Shown: in pieces, positions 1 to 8,290 of the stretch
Numbering within the stretch: the stretch's first letter is position 1
How the letters are laid out: each line of letters starts with the position of its first letter
From: Methanomassiliicoccus sp.
Lineage (GTDB): Archaea > Thermoplasmatota > Thermoplasmata > Methanomassiliicoccales > Methanomassiliicoccaceae
NCBI GenBank assembly: GCA_018262895.1
Contig: JADFDJ010000007.1
Span: 62,001 to 126,000, forward strand
Direction: 5' to 3'
DNA length: 64,000 nucleotides
Translations under genes and position numbers: made by a program
Notes under the pieces: generated by a model
The model's database searches: none
Seen by the model: the letters and a program-made list of their open reading frames with translations, nothing else
What the model was told of the DNA's origin: nothing

Positions 1-1431
1 TCGCTGTTCTCATCCAGCAACGAAGGCATCGCTCTTCATGAGCTTGTCTACGACCAGGAGGGCGTTGCACGGGACTACCGCATAATAGATGTCAATCCCG
101 CGTTCGAGCGAGCCACCGACATACCCCGGGAGAAGGCCATCGGAGCGCTCGCCAGCGAGCTGTACGGTATGGGCGAGGCCCCCTTTTTAGAAACGTATGC
201 TCAGGTCGAGAGGACCGGCGAACCGATTTTATTTGATACCCACTTCGAGCCCATGAAGAAGTATTTCCAGGTGTCTGCCTTCAAGCCTAAGAAGGGGCAG
301 TTCGCCGCCACCTTCGTCGACATCTCGAAGCTGAAGGAGGTGCAGCGCCAGGCGGAGGAGCAGAGAGCCCGCCTTCAGGCGGTCATCGACAACGCTCCTG
401 AGGCGCTCATCGTCGCCGATGATAAGGGCCGGGTCCTGATGACGAACAAGAGGGCCAATGCGCTCTATCGCCGGCCTGTCCCTTATGGCGAGAGCTTCGA
501 ATCACACGCCGTCCTACAGCTCTGCTATCCTGATGGCAGGCCGTACCTGCCCCGGGACCTTCCGCTGACCCGCTCCGCCCTGGACGGTGAGACGTACGTA
601 GACCTGGACATGGACATCGTATGGCCGGAGGGCGAGGTGCGACATCTGCTGGTGAACTCCGCGCCTATCACCGGTGATGATGGCAGGAGAATAGGTGCCG
701 TGGAGACCATCATGGACATCACCGAGCGTAGAAGGACGGAGCTGGAACTGAAGAGGTCCAACGCCGAGCTCCAGCAGTTCGCCTTCGTCGCATCCCATGA
801 TATGAAGGAGCCCCTGAGAATGATAACGGCGTACCTGTCATTGCTGGACAAGCAGTTCGGCAGTGGGCTTGAGCCGAAGGCCAAGGAGTACATGATGTAC
901 GTCAACTCCGGCGCGGAGCGCATGAGACAGCTGGTGAACGATCTTCTGCAGTTCTCCAGCATCGATACGAAGGCCAAGGACTTCTACCCCGTGGACATGA
1001 ACGAGGTCTTGTCGATCGTCAGGGAGAACATGCACTTCTCGATACTGGAGATGAACGCCGAGGTCCACTCCGAACCTCTGCCGACGGTGATAGCGGACAA
1101 GGCCCAGATGATACAGCTGGTGACCAACCTCCTGAGCAACGCCATAAAGTTCCACGGTACAGACCCGCCAAGGGTCTGGATATCGTCCACGGAAGGTTAC
1201 TCTGGATGGACCTTCACGGTTAGGGACAATGGTATAGGGATCGACCCCAAGTACCAGAAGAACCTGTTCAAGATGTTCACCAGGCTTCACTCCCAGGACG
1301 AGTATCCTGGCACTGGCATCGGTCTGGCGATAAGCAAGAAGATCGTGGAACGGCACGGGGGTCAGATCTGGTACGAATCGGACGGTGCCATCGGCTCGAC
1401 GTTCTACTTCACGCTGCCCAGGAACATATGA
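1..1431 (+). CDS. PAS-domain sensor histidine kinase, 5' end outside the window
   Basis: Signal-transducing histidine kinase. The ORF track begins at residue MGEAPF, but the frame is open to base 1 and the upstream codons read as a PAS domain (RDYRIIDVNPAFERAT), so the gene is truncated by the window edge. About 476 codons are visible: PAS (about 1-115), a second PAS (about 120-240), a HisKA dimerisation domain with phospho-acceptor His in ASHDMKEPLRM near 265, then HATPase_c with N box NLLSNAIKFHG near 376, G1 box DNGIGI near 410 and G2 GTGIGLAISKKI. No membrane segment is visible, so this part is cytoplasmic. There is no receiver domain and no adjacent response regulator on the visible side. 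The ligand is unknown. Confidence 0.93.
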   Translation, partial: SLFSSSNEGIALHELVYDQEGVARDYRIIDVNPAFERATDIPREKAIGALASELYGMGEAPFLETYAQVERTGEPILFDTHFEPMKKYFQVSAFKPKKGQFAATFVDISKLKEVQRQAEEQRARLQAVIDNAPEALIVADDKGRVLMTNKRANALYRRPVPYGESFESHAVLQLCYPDGRPYLPRDLPLTRSALDGETYVDLDMDIVWPEGEVRHLLVNSAPITGDDGRRIGAVETIMDITERRRTELELKRSNAELQQFAFVASHDMKEPLRMITAYLSLLDKQFGSGLEPKAKEYMMYVNSGAERMRQLVNDLLQFSSIDTKAKDFYPVDMNEVLSIVRENMHFSILEMNAEVHSEPLPTVIADKAQMIQLVTNLLSNAIKFHGTDPPRVWISSTEGYSGWTFTVRDNGIGIDPKYQKNLFKMFTRLHSQDEYPGTGIGLAISKKIVERHGGQIWYESDGAIGSTFYFTLPRNI

Positions 1432-1473
1432 TCCAAACTGTCCTTGAACAGTGACTGATCATGGCCTAATGCC

Positions 1474-2259
1474 TTATAGTCTTGACCGAAGGTCCTCATA
1501 CAATTGGTTCGTCCCTTCCGCCGTGCTCAGGTTGAACACGAGCACACCGTCGGAATGATGAACCACGATGCAGCTCGCTACTGAGTTGTATCTTGCCAGG
1601 ACATAATCGCCAAGCTCATCGTTCACGAAGTTACCGCTGCTGACCTCCATTCCTCCGAACCCCCCGCCACGACGACCGTTTTCGAAGTGGTCCCGCAGCT
1701 CCACCGAGATGATATCATCATATGCGATGCTCTCGTCAACCAACGATGCTTTGACCCGGAGACCGTCCGGCTCCAGGGAGGCATCAACGCTTCCCGAGCC
1801 AATGAGCGCGAACACGGCGATCAGGATGACGATCAGGACAGCAAGGCCGGCGATCAAAAGGCTCCTACTGCGCTTCCTGTCTTCCGCTGAAATGACCACA
1901 TCCTTGAGGCTAGCTCCTTCCTTGAGGAACCGGTTCCCAGTGTTCATGCGATAGAGCCCGTAGAACAGGATGGACAGGGCGATGATGAGCGCGATCCAGA
2001 ACAGGGTCGTACTCCCAGCAAGGATCAAGGCTTCCATCCCCAGGAGAAGAATCACAGAGAATGCCGTCATCAGCATGCCGACGAACTTGGCTAGAGCGGT
2101 AGAGTCGTATTGGTCCCTCATGGGCTTCGGGGAGGTGTTGAAACCAGCGATCAACATGGCTCCCCTCCCCGTCGCCCACATGTAGACCGATAGGGCTATC
2201 AAAGGGACCATGATCGATAACAGTAAGACCTGTACCGCTACATCCACGGAGTGAGCCAT
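1474..2259 (-). CDS. DUF3784-like membrane protein with soluble C-terminal domain
   Basis: 261-residue integral membrane protein of unknown function. Four hydrophobic helices lie at about 8-28, 57-78, 82-103 and 133-155. After helix 1 comes GRGAMLIAGFNTSPKP, which resembles the short conserved loop of DUF3784 proteins. Residues 160-261 form a soluble, beta-rich tail (LRVKASLVDESIAYDDIISVEL ... CIVVHHSDGVLVFNL) that looks like a bacterial-type PH domain. Upstream on the minus strand is a very AT-rich stretch with several TATA-like boxes (2290-2320). It is convergent with the histidine kinase and there is no obvious operon partner. The family assignment is from memory of the motif; the function is unknown. 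Confidence 0.75.
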   Translation of the reverse strand: MAHSVDVAVQVLLLSIMVPLIALSVYMWATGRGAMLIAGFNTSPKPMRDQYDSTALAKFVGMLMTAFSVILLLGMEALILAGSTTLFWIALIIALSILFYGLYRMNTGNRFLKEGASLKDVVISAEDRKRSRSLLIAGLAVLIVILIAVFALIGSGSVDASLEPDGLRVKASLVDESIAYDDIISVELRDHFENGRRGGGFGGMEVSSGNFVNDELGDYVLARYNSVASCIVVHHSDGVLVFNLSTAEGTNQLYEDLRSRL

Positions 2260-2405
2260 ATCATCAGCAATATATGGCCCTTTCCAGATTTATATATAAT
2301 ATGATATATATTTAATACGTAAGCCCATAAGAACGAATAAGCTCATACCGCGCCAACAATGGACCAATCCCATTGCACCACGGAAAGGTCCCTTGACCGT
2401 GCCCA

Positions 2406-3119
2406 TCACATAAGGCTGGCGGTAGCCCGCATCGCCGCATCGATGAACTCAGGAAGGATGTCCTTGATCCCATTTATTATGAACTGTATGGATATGGCCA
2501 TCACCAACAGCCCCATGATGCGGGTAATAACCTTCCTTCCCCCTTCCTTCAGAACCCCGTAGATCCGTTCGGAATGGACCATCATATAGAACGAGATGAC
2601 GATGACGGCAAAGATTCCCATGAACACTCCCGCCATGGCCACGACACCTATGCCAAGCCCCCCATCATGCATTATCCTCTGAGCCTCAGACATGAGAACT
2701 ACGACCGTGACTATCGTACCCGGGCCACTGATGAATGGGATGGCTATCGGTATCAAAGCGATGTCCTGAGACGCATCCTTTGCCGCTTGTCCAGAAGAAG
2801 CTGGGTTTAGCATACCGATCGCCGTCGTAAACAGTAGGATGCCACCCGCTATCCTGAACGCTCCGATCCCGAACCCGAACAGCTCGAAGATGAGCAGTCC
2901 AGTGATCGCAAAGAACAGCAATATCAATAGCGCATAATAGGAAGACCTCTTGACGATACCATTCTTTTCCTCGACCGACCTGTTCTCGGTCAGTGCCAAG
3001 AACACCGCGGACGTTGAGATAGGATTAGAGATGACGATGATCGATACCATCGCGGCCGTGACGAACTCCAGAGCTGTGATCAGGTCGCTCAACAATGATC
3101 GATGATGATAGCTCATCAT
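2406..3119 (-). CDS. MarC family (UPF0056) integral membrane protein
   Basis: Multi-pass membrane protein of the MarC/UPF0056 family, about 237 residues from the chosen start. The characteristic N-terminal region ISNPISTSAVFLALT and central IPIAIPFISGPGTIVTVVVL are present, with about six hydrophobic helices ending in GLLVMAISIQFIINGI. The track ORF starts at 3203, but its first 28 residues (rich in H, Q, M) do not look like the family. The ATG at 3119 (MMSYHHRSLLSDLITALEF) fits better, though its ribosome-binding site is weak and a later TTG is possible. The biological role of this family is unsettled; the original antibiotic-resistance link is doubtful. Monocistronic as far as can be seen. 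Confidence 0.85.
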   Translation of the reverse strand: MMSYHHRSLLSDLITALEFVTAAMVSIIVISNPISTSAVFLALTENRSVEEKNGIVKRSSYYALLILLFFAITGLLIFELFGFGIGAFRIAGGILLFTTAIGMLNPASSGQAAKDASQDIALIPIAIPFISGPGTIVTVVVLMSEAQRIMHDGGLGIGVVAMAGVFMGIFAVIVISFYMMVHSERIYGVLKEGGRKVITRIMGLLVMAISIQFIINGIKDILPEFIDAAMRATASLM

Positions 3120-3377
3120 CGTATTAATCTCTTGATGGTCCTGGTCTTGGATATGATGGATGGCCATCATTCCACGAAAAACGTTGAAGACCGATACCTC
3201 CATGTAAAAAGTTACATCGACAATACCATGGATTTACAACATTGAACGTTCTTTTTGTCAGAAGATGCAACGGGAGACCTTATAGGCCACTTAGGGGGTC
3301 TGGCCCAAAAAGAGTCACAGGTCTTTGATCCAGGTGATGTATCCTTGACAAAAATATGAAAAATTGAATATGCTTGA

Positions 3378-3452
3378 TGGTGCGGGCGCCGGGATTCGAA
3401 CCCGGGCTTCAAGCTTGGGAAGCTTAAGTCCTAACCGCTAGACTACGCCCGC
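3378..3452 (-). tRNA. tRNA-Gly (anticodon CCC), CCA encoded
   Basis: Reading the minus strand: acceptor stem GCGGGCG pairs with CGCCCGC, discriminator A followed by a genomically encoded CCA (3378-3380). The anticodon arm is TAAGC-TTCCCAA-GCTTG, giving anticodon CCC (glycine, GGG codons). The T-arm is CCGGG-TTCGAAT-CCCGG. No intron. An AT-rich TATA-like element (CATTTTAATCAA on the minus strand) lies about 25-35 bases upstream of the 5' end. Confidence 0.96.
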
Positions 3453-3507
3453 TTGTCTTGAGCCTCATGGCGGATTGTTGATTAAAATGTTTGGAGCCCA
3501 GCAAAGC

Positions 3508-3762
3508 TCACTTAACCGTTTCCAGCTGGCTGATGATGTTCCAGATCAACGTCCTTCCGTGAAGAGGGATGTTGGGGTCGTTGGCCAGCTCATCCAATAT
3601 GAAGATCGCACTGGCTGCCTTGACGTCCATGGCCTCGTTGGGTGCCTGCAGGCGCCCCTTGGCATCTGATGCCCCTCTCCGGATATTTCGGGGAACAGAG
3701 GTATCTTCCGCCAACTGGTCCAATACGTCCATTATTTGCTTCAACTTAACATTGTCCGCCAT
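3508..3762 (-). CDS. UPF0147 family small protein
   Basis: Small soluble alpha-helical protein, 84 residues when started at MADNVKLKQIMDVLDQL; the track's five extra N-terminal residues (MGVIT) come from an upstream ATG. The sequence AEDTSVPRNIRRGASDAKGRL and LDELANDPNIPLHGRTLIWNIISQLE matches the archaeal UPF0147 family, which is predicted to be a small helical-bundle protein. Function unknown. It sits between tRNA-Gly and an Lrp-type effector-domain gene on the same strand, with 42 bases to the latter, so co-transcription is possible. Confidence 0.88.
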   Translation of the reverse strand: MADNVKLKQIMDVLDQLAEDTSVPRNIRRGASDAKGRLQAPNEAMDVKAASAIFILDELANDPNIPLHGRTLIWNIISQLETVK

Positions 3763-3804
3763 AGTTATTACCCCCATATGGGGAAATTTATTTGCTCCAT
3801 GCTG

Positions 3805-4152
3805 TTAGTCGGAGGTCTCGACCTCTCCCTTCTCGAACTTGAGCTCGCCGTTCTTCTTGAAGGTGGTCACCACCATAGAGGTCTTGCTCTCCTTGATGCC
3901 GGGGATGCTCGACACCGTTTCCATGAGGAAACGTTTCAGCTTTTGGTATGAATCGAACTTGACGACCGCTACGATATCGACGTCACCTGTTACCAGGTAG
4001 ACATCGTCCACAGAGTCGTTCTGTGCGATGGCCTCGGCGATGATATCGGCCTCCTTGGTCTCCACCTTGAGGTTGATCAAGGCTGTCACCTGCTCGTCCC
4101 CGAAATACGAGGAGATAACCGAATCGTAGTCGGACTTTTCCCGGTTCTGCAT
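3805..4152 (-). CDS. Stand-alone Lrp/AsnC effector-binding (RAM) domain protein
   Basis: 115 residues. The body (VTALINLKVETKEADIIAEAIAQNDSVDDVYLVTGDVDIVAVVKFDSYQKLKRFLMETVSSIPGIKESKTSMVVTTFKK) is the alpha-beta ligand-binding domain of Lrp/AsnC regulators. No helix-turn-helix precedes it: the N-terminal 20 residues are short and polar (MQNREKSDYDSVISSYFGDE). It therefore probably does not bind DNA itself; such single-domain proteins can oligomerise with, or sense amino acids for, full-length Lrp proteins. The acidic C-terminal tail ends EKGEVETSD. Same strand as the UPF0147 gene downstream. Confidence 0.88.
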   Translation of the reverse strand: MQNREKSDYDSVISSYFGDEQVTALINLKVETKEADIIAEAIAQNDSVDDVYLVTGDVDIVAVVKFDSYQKLKRFLMETVSSIPGIKESKTSMVVTTFKKNGELKFEKGEVETSD

Positions 4153-4241
4153 CTCAATACCTCAAGACCTTATTGCAGTTATGGATGATATGCTCTGCGA
4201 GCGAATCCTCTGCCTTCTAACTAAAAGCCTAAAAGAGGAAC

Positions 4242-4409
4242 TCAGCCTGCGGTCTCGAACTCTTCCTGGAGGTCGATGATGACCTGCTCGAGGACCTCTT
4301 CGAGGGAGGAACTGCGGTACTCTCTGACCCCGCCTATCTCGCTCTGAACCCTGGCTATATAGTCGTTGTTGTCCTTAATGAATTCAACGTTGCAGAGGGT
4401 CTCTTCCAT
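4242..4409 (-). CDS. Small acidic protein of 55 residues, unrecognised
   Basis: This gene is too short for the ORF track. Reading the minus strand from ATG at 4409 gives MEETLCNVEFIKDNNDYIARVQ ... SLEEVLEQVIIDLQEEFETAG and a TGA at 4242. A good ribosome-binding site (GGTGA, about 9 bases upstream) precedes the ATG, and codon choice matches the neighbours. The protein is acidic, with a beta-like N-terminal half and an amphipathic helical C-terminal half rich in Glu. I do not recognise a family. It lies 89 bases upstream of the Lrp-type gene on the same strand and may share its transcript. Confidence 0.72.
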   Translation of the reverse strand: MEETLCNVEFIKDNNDYIARVQSEIGGVREYRSSSLEEVLEQVIIDLQEEFETAG

Positions 4410-4531
4410 CTTCCTTCACCCGAGCCAACATCCGCGTTAGATGACAGCACGGCGAATACTGCGGTCAGTATATATTGATTTTCCCCTCAGCGAGCTGGCC
4501 CCGTTCCTTTTTCGCAGGGCAGACCACGAAC

Positions 4532-4969
4532 TTAAAGCACCTTGATCATGAAGAACGCATCTCGTCCAGGCCCATAATAATCACCGATAACGCCTTCGAT
4601 GTTGAAGCCATGGTGCAGATAGAGGTTCATGGCCGGAACGTTAATCACCTCCACCTGAAGGACCATCTTCCGAGCGCCCCTTGCCCTGACCCTCCCTTCC
4701 GCCTCCACCAGCAGCGCATGGGCGATGCCTTGGCCCCTGTACTGGGGGAGAACGGCCAGGGACACCAGCTGGGCTGCTATCAGCTCTTGCCGGTAGTTCA
4801 CTATGGCCGACCCTATAGGTCCGTCGGCGTCGGCGAGAATGGTCTCAAAGCCATCCTCCTCCAGGATGGCTGCCAGGTCCTCGGCGGAATAGCGCTCCTC
4901 TTGGAAGCAGATGTTCTCGATCTGCTGCAATATCGGCAGGTCCTCGATGCCTGCGGTCCTGATCATCAC
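4532..4969 (-). CDS. rimI: RimI-like GNAT N-acetyltransferase
   Basis: 145-residue acetyltransferase of the GNAT fold, closest in look to RimI/Ard1 protein N-alpha-acetyltransferases, which acetylate N-terminal residues of proteins using acetyl-CoA. The start IRTAGIEDLPILQQIENICF and the acetyl-CoA loop LAVLPQYRGQGIAHALLVEAE (motif A, near residue 75-95) are clear, followed by LQVEVINVPAMNLYLHHGFNIEGVIGDYYGPGRDAFFMIKVL, a typical RimI motif B and tail. Two Met codons open the ORF; either may be used. It faces asnS head to head across about 135 bases, with the small acidic gene downstream. The substrate is inferred from family only. Confidence 0.86.
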   Translation of the reverse strand: MMIRTAGIEDLPILQQIENICFQEERYSAEDLAAILEEDGFETILADADGPIGSAIVNYRQELIAAQLVSLAVLPQYRGQGIAHALLVEAEGRVRARGARKMVLQVEVINVPAMNLYLHHGFNIEGVIGDYYGPGRDAFFMIKVL

Positions 4970-5103
4970 GAAAACGCATAGTCAGAACATCGTTAATTCA
5001 CTTGTGACAAGAAATTGAAAAAACCGGCCATGGATAGATATCAAGACCGTTATCGATGACCGTCTGGCAGGGCGAAATAAAAAGATAGTTGAACCGAGTT
5101 TGA

Positions 5104-6402
5104 ATGAACATGACGTTCCTTCCCATCAGCAAGCTCATACACCTGCCTTCCGACAGCGAGGTCGAGGCACGGGGCTGGATATACCGGGCCAGGTCCAGCG
5201 GGGCCATCGTCTTTCTTGTTCTGAGGGATTCCTCGGGTATAATCCAGGTCACGGTGAAGAAGGGGAACCTCCCTGACCTGGAGTTCGAGGCCGCCCGGGA
5301 CGCAGCGGTGGAGTCATCGGTCGTGGTTCAGGGAAGGCTGTTCGAGGACAAGCGCGCTCCCGGCGGGAAGGAGCTGAGAGCATCTGCTTTCAAGGTGCTG
5401 GGCTCCGCCCAGCCGTTCCCCATAACTGAATACCAGAGCGAGGAGCTTCTGCTCGATCAGCGCCACCTGTGGATACGCTCTCGGGAGCAGACCGCGGTGA
5501 TGAAGGTCAAGGCCGCTGTCATGGCCGGCGCCAGGGACTGGCTGCGGGAGAACGAGTTCATCGAGGTCACGCCTCCCATGCTCACCCAGAACGCCTGCGA
5601 GGGCGGTACCACACTGTTCAAGCTGAACTACTTCGACCGCGAGGTGTTCCTGAGCCAGAGCTCCCAGATGTACCTGGAGGCGCTGATATTCTCCCTGGAA
5701 AGGGTCTACTCCCTGGCCCCCTCCTTCCGCGCCGAGAAATCGCGGACCAGCAGGCACCTCACCGAGTTCTGGCACCTGGAGCTGGAGGCGGCGTGGATCG
5801 ACTACAGGAAGAGCATGGAGGTCCAGGAGCAACTGGTAACTGCCATGGTGCAGAGGGCATTGCGCGACACCAGGGAGGAGCTGGTGCACCTGCGAAAGGA
5901 CATCGGGCCGCTGGAAGCTATAGCCCCCCCGTTCAAGCGAATCACCTACTCTCAGGCCATAGAGAAGCTCCAGGCCCTGGGGCACGGAATAACCTGGGGA
6001 TGCGACCTGGGGGCTCCGGAGGAGCGGGCGATCACCGCCGACGAGGCGGTGCCGGTCTTTGTGACCAACTTCCCCAAGGAGTGCAAGCCCTTCTACATGA
6101 AAGAGGATCAGGAGGACCCGCGGACGTACGCCTGCGCGGACCTGCTGGCCCCTGCCGGCTTCGGGGAGATCATCGGAGGGTCGGAGAGAGAGGTGGACCT
6201 CAGCAAGATGCTCGCTCGCCTGGAAGAGCAGGGATTATGCCTGGAGGCATACGAGTGGTACCTGGACCTCCGCCGCTATGGGTCCGTGCCGCACTCCGGG
6301 TTCGGCCTGGGGATCGAGAGGGTGGTCAAGTTCCTCTGCGACCTGGAGCACATCCGTGACGCCATCCCCTTCCCCCGCACGGTCTCCCGCGCCTACCCCT
6401 GA
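5104..6402 (+). CDS. asnS: Asparaginyl-tRNA synthetase
   Basis: Class IIb aminoacyl-tRNA synthetase that charges tRNA-Asn, 432 residues. An N-terminal OB-fold anticodon-binding domain (VEARGWIYRARSSGAIVFLVLRDSSGIIQVTV) is followed by the catalytic core: motif 1 region EVTPPMLTQNACEGGTTLF, motif 2 SFRAEKSRTSRHLTEFWHLELEAAW, and motif 3 GFGLGIERVVKFLCDLEHIRDAIPFPR. FWHLELE and the FPRTVSRAYP end are typical of AsnRS rather than archaeal AspRS. A dedicated AsnRS fits with GatDE (rather than GatCAB) being the amidotransferase seen in this window, since GatDE acts only on Glu-tRNA(Gln). The 3' end overlaps the convergent M20 peptidase gene by 10 bases. Confidence 0.95.
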   Translation: MNMTFLPISKLIHLPSDSEVEARGWIYRARSSGAIVFLVLRDSSGIIQVTVKKGNLPDLEFEAARDAAVESSVVVQGRLFEDKRAPGGKELRASAFKVLGSAQPFPITEYQSEELLLDQRHLWIRSREQTAVMKVKAAVMAGARDWLRENEFIEVTPPMLTQNACEGGTTLFKLNYFDREVFLSQSSQMYLEALIFSLERVYSLAPSFRAEKSRTSRHLTEFWHLELEAAWIDYRKSMEVQEQLVTAMVQRALRDTREELVHLRKDIGPLEAIAPPFKRITYSQAIEKLQALGHGITWGCDLGAPEERAITADEAVPVFVTNFPKECKPFYMKEDQEDPRTYACADLLAPAGFGEIIGGSEREVDLSKMLARLEEQGLCLEAYEWYLDLRRYGSVPHSGFGLGIERVVKFLCDLEHIRDAIPFPRTVSRAYP

Positions 6403-7460
6403 ACGTACTTGGCGAGGTGCACGATCATGTCGTGCGCCTCCTCCAGCTCCTGTATCTCCACATACTCGTCGATGATATGGGCGAGTTTAGGATCTCCGGG
6501 CCCGCATATGTACACGTGAGGGTTCACCGCGGCATAGTGGGGCGCCTCCGTGGCATAAGGCACGACGATGGGGTCCGTGCCCAGGAAATCGGACAGTACC
6601 ATGCTGATCTCCGAGCCGGGATCGGACTCGAACGCGCCGATGGTGTACTCGACATCCATCTCGTAGACCTCCCCCCTCAGCCTGTTGACAATGATGTCCT
6701 CGATGTCATGGGTGGTCTGGGTGGAGGGATACCGGACATCGACCTCCACCGTGCAATGGTCGGAGACGACGTTGTTCTTGTTCCCTCCCTGGATGGTGGA
6801 GAAGCACATGGTCATGCCCGTCGACCTCTGCGAGGAGATCTCCGCGAGGTCCAGCAGGCGGTCGAGGCAGTAGTGCATCTTAAGGATGGCATCGTCCCCC
6901 AGCCAGGGCTGGCTGGCATGGGCGGCCCGACCCCGGGTGGTCAGACGGAAGCGGTACACCCCCTTCTCCCGGTACGCCGGCGCCAGTGCCGTCGGCTCCA
7001 TGATGAGCACGCCCTTGGCCTTGCGTACCGCGTCCTCCTTGACTATGGCCGCCACTCCCTCCATCTGCTCCTCCTCATCCGTGGTCAGGCAGATGCCGAA
7101 GGGTACGTCCTCCTTCACCAGGTCCCCGGCGGCCTCGATCATGGCGGCGCAGGCGCCCTTCATGTCCGTGGTCCCCCGGCCGTAGATCCGGTTGCCGTCG
7201 ATCTCCCCCTGGAACATTGCCCAGTTGGAGCCCACGGGAACGGTGTCGAGATGCCCTGTGAACAGCATGCCGTTCTTGCCGTAGGTTGCAAGGAGGGCCG
7301 GATACCTGTCGGGGCCTACCTGCTTCACCCGCATCCCCGCGGCCTCCAGCCGGCGCCGGGTGTAGCGGATGATGGTGCTCATGTCGGAGTGAAGGTCGCT
7401 CTCCATGGCCAGAAGGTCCTGCAGAGTGTCTAGCACTTTCTCTCTCATCGGATCACGCAC
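6393..7460 (-). CDS. M20 family metallopeptidase (ArgE/DapE-like deacylase)
   Basis: 355-residue zinc-dependent amidohydrolase of the M20 family (acetylornithine deacetylase / succinyl-diaminopimelate desuccinylase group). Metal-site motifs are GHLDTVPVG near 70, GRGTTDMKGACAAMIEA near 95 and TTDEEEQMEG near 128, holding the catalytic and bridging Glu residues. MEPTALAP and the lid region GRAAHASQPW follow. The substrate cannot be read from sequence; no arginine or lysine biosynthesis gene is adjacent. It may be translationally coupled to the short doubtful ORF at 7453-7779, which overlaps its start by 8 bases. Its 3' end overlaps asnS. Confidence 0.9.
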   Translation of the reverse strand: MRDPMREKVLDTLQDLLAMESDLHSDMSTIIRYTRRRLEAAGMRVKQVGPDRYPALLATYGKNGMLFTGHLDTVPVGSNWAMFQGEIDGNRIYGRGTTDMKGACAAMIEAAGDLVKEDVPFGICLTTDEEEQMEGVAAIVKEDAVRKAKGVLIMEPTALAPAYREKGVYRFRLTTRGRAAHASQPWLGDDAILKMHYCLDRLLDLAEISSQRSTGMTMCFSTIQGGNKNNVVSDHCTVEVDVRYPSTQTTHDIEDIIVNRLRGEVYEMDVEYTIGAFESDPGSEISMVLSDFLGTDPIVVPYATEAPHYAAVNPHVYICGPGDPKLAHIIDEYVEIQELEEAHDMIVHLAKYVQG

Positions 7461-7779
7461 CCTCCCCGAAAGGTGGCCTCTTTATCATTGCCCAGACCGG
7501 CGGATAGTTCACCATTGCTACCAGCTCCTCACACACAAGGGAATGCCTCACGCCGACCAGATAGAAGGCATAACGTTTGCCCTGGTGTCCTGCTTTGCCC
7601 TCCTTGAGAGCACTGACGTTGTGGACGGGCGTCCCCCGTCCTCCATGCTTTGCCATCTCGTAATCCATATCAAGATGGACATCGTGCAAGGGGGCGCGCC
7701 TCATTAGCGCTCGAGGAACTCCCTGGATGAATAATATCCTTTGTGCGGATTTGGTGGCCGTTGTGAGGTCGGTGTTCAT
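7453..7779 (-). CDS. Doubtful 108-residue ORF, unrecognised
   Basis: Fills most of a 400-base gap upstream of the M20 peptidase gene. The translation has one protein-like stretch (KRYAFYLVGVRHSLVCEELVAMVNYPPVWAMIKRPPFGEG) and a composition not obviously random, and its stop overlaps the downstream start by 8 bases, as in a coupled pair. Against it, no ribosome-binding site precedes the ATG and no family is recognisable. It could be a real small gene, a decayed fragment or chance. Confidence 0.3.
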   Translation of the reverse strand: MNTDLTTATKSAQRILFIQGVPRALMRRAPLHDVHLDMDYEMAKHGGRGTPVHNVSALKEGKAGHQGKRYAFYLVGVRHSLVCEELVAMVNYPPVWAMIKRPPFGEGA

Positions 7780-7860
7780 CTACGGTCCGAGAAGCGTAGG
7801 GGCTGGACTGTGCTTGCTGACCTCAGCTAGCTGTAAATATCTGCGCATCGGTCCAGGTCC

Positions 7861-8214
7861 ATGAGCTCTACGGACTGCGCGGACCAGGCGCCGAAACTGC
7901 GCAAACCCTTCAAGGACCCGCTAGTAACATTGGGTCTGTCCATCATCCCTGGGTTGATCGGGCTTTTCGGAATAGGGCACTTCTACGTAGGTAGGCCCCT
8001 TCGAGGAATCTCCTTCCTTGTGGTCGGGGGCATAGCCGCATTCCTGCTCATATTCCACCAGTACCCACTTCTCTCCGGGCTCGTCAACAGCGTCGTGGCC
8101 TCATTCCTAATCGTCTTCCTCATAGTCATGCTGATCGCTAGCGTGGCCGACGCTCTCCTGCTGGCAAGAGCTTACAACAGGGAGGGCCAGGCCACGGGGA
8201 TAGCCCTGTGGTGA
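7861..8214 (+). CDS. Small TM2-like membrane protein
   Basis: 117-residue membrane protein with three to four hydrophobic segments: VTLGLSIIPGLIGLFGIGHFYVG (about 20-42), GISFLVVGGIAAFLLIF (about 48-66) and LVNSVVASFLIVFLIVMLIASVADALLLA (about 75-103). The GIGHFYVGRPLRGISFL pattern (glycine-rich turn, then HFYxGR) resembles TM2-type small membrane proteins. A TATA-like element (GTAAATATCTGCGC) lies about 25-30 bases before the ATG and no Shine-Dalgarno is seen, suggesting a leaderless transcript. Function unknown. Confidence 0.72.
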   Translation: MSSTDCADQAPKLRKPFKDPLVTLGLSIIPGLIGLFGIGHFYVGRPLRGISFLVVGGIAAFLLIFHQYPLLSGLVNSVVASFLIVFLIVMLIASVADALLLARAYNREGQATGIALW

Positions 8215-8290
8215 CCCGAGGGCGTGCGGCGACGCTCCGCCCGGCACATGGCAAGGTTCATTAGCTCTGCGCGTAGTAGGATGATGCGGT

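Noticed and set aside
3212-3412. 66-residue minus-strand ORF
   Set aside because: Begins inside the tRNA-Gly gene (KPGFESRRPHH is the T-arm translated) and has no coding character beyond it.
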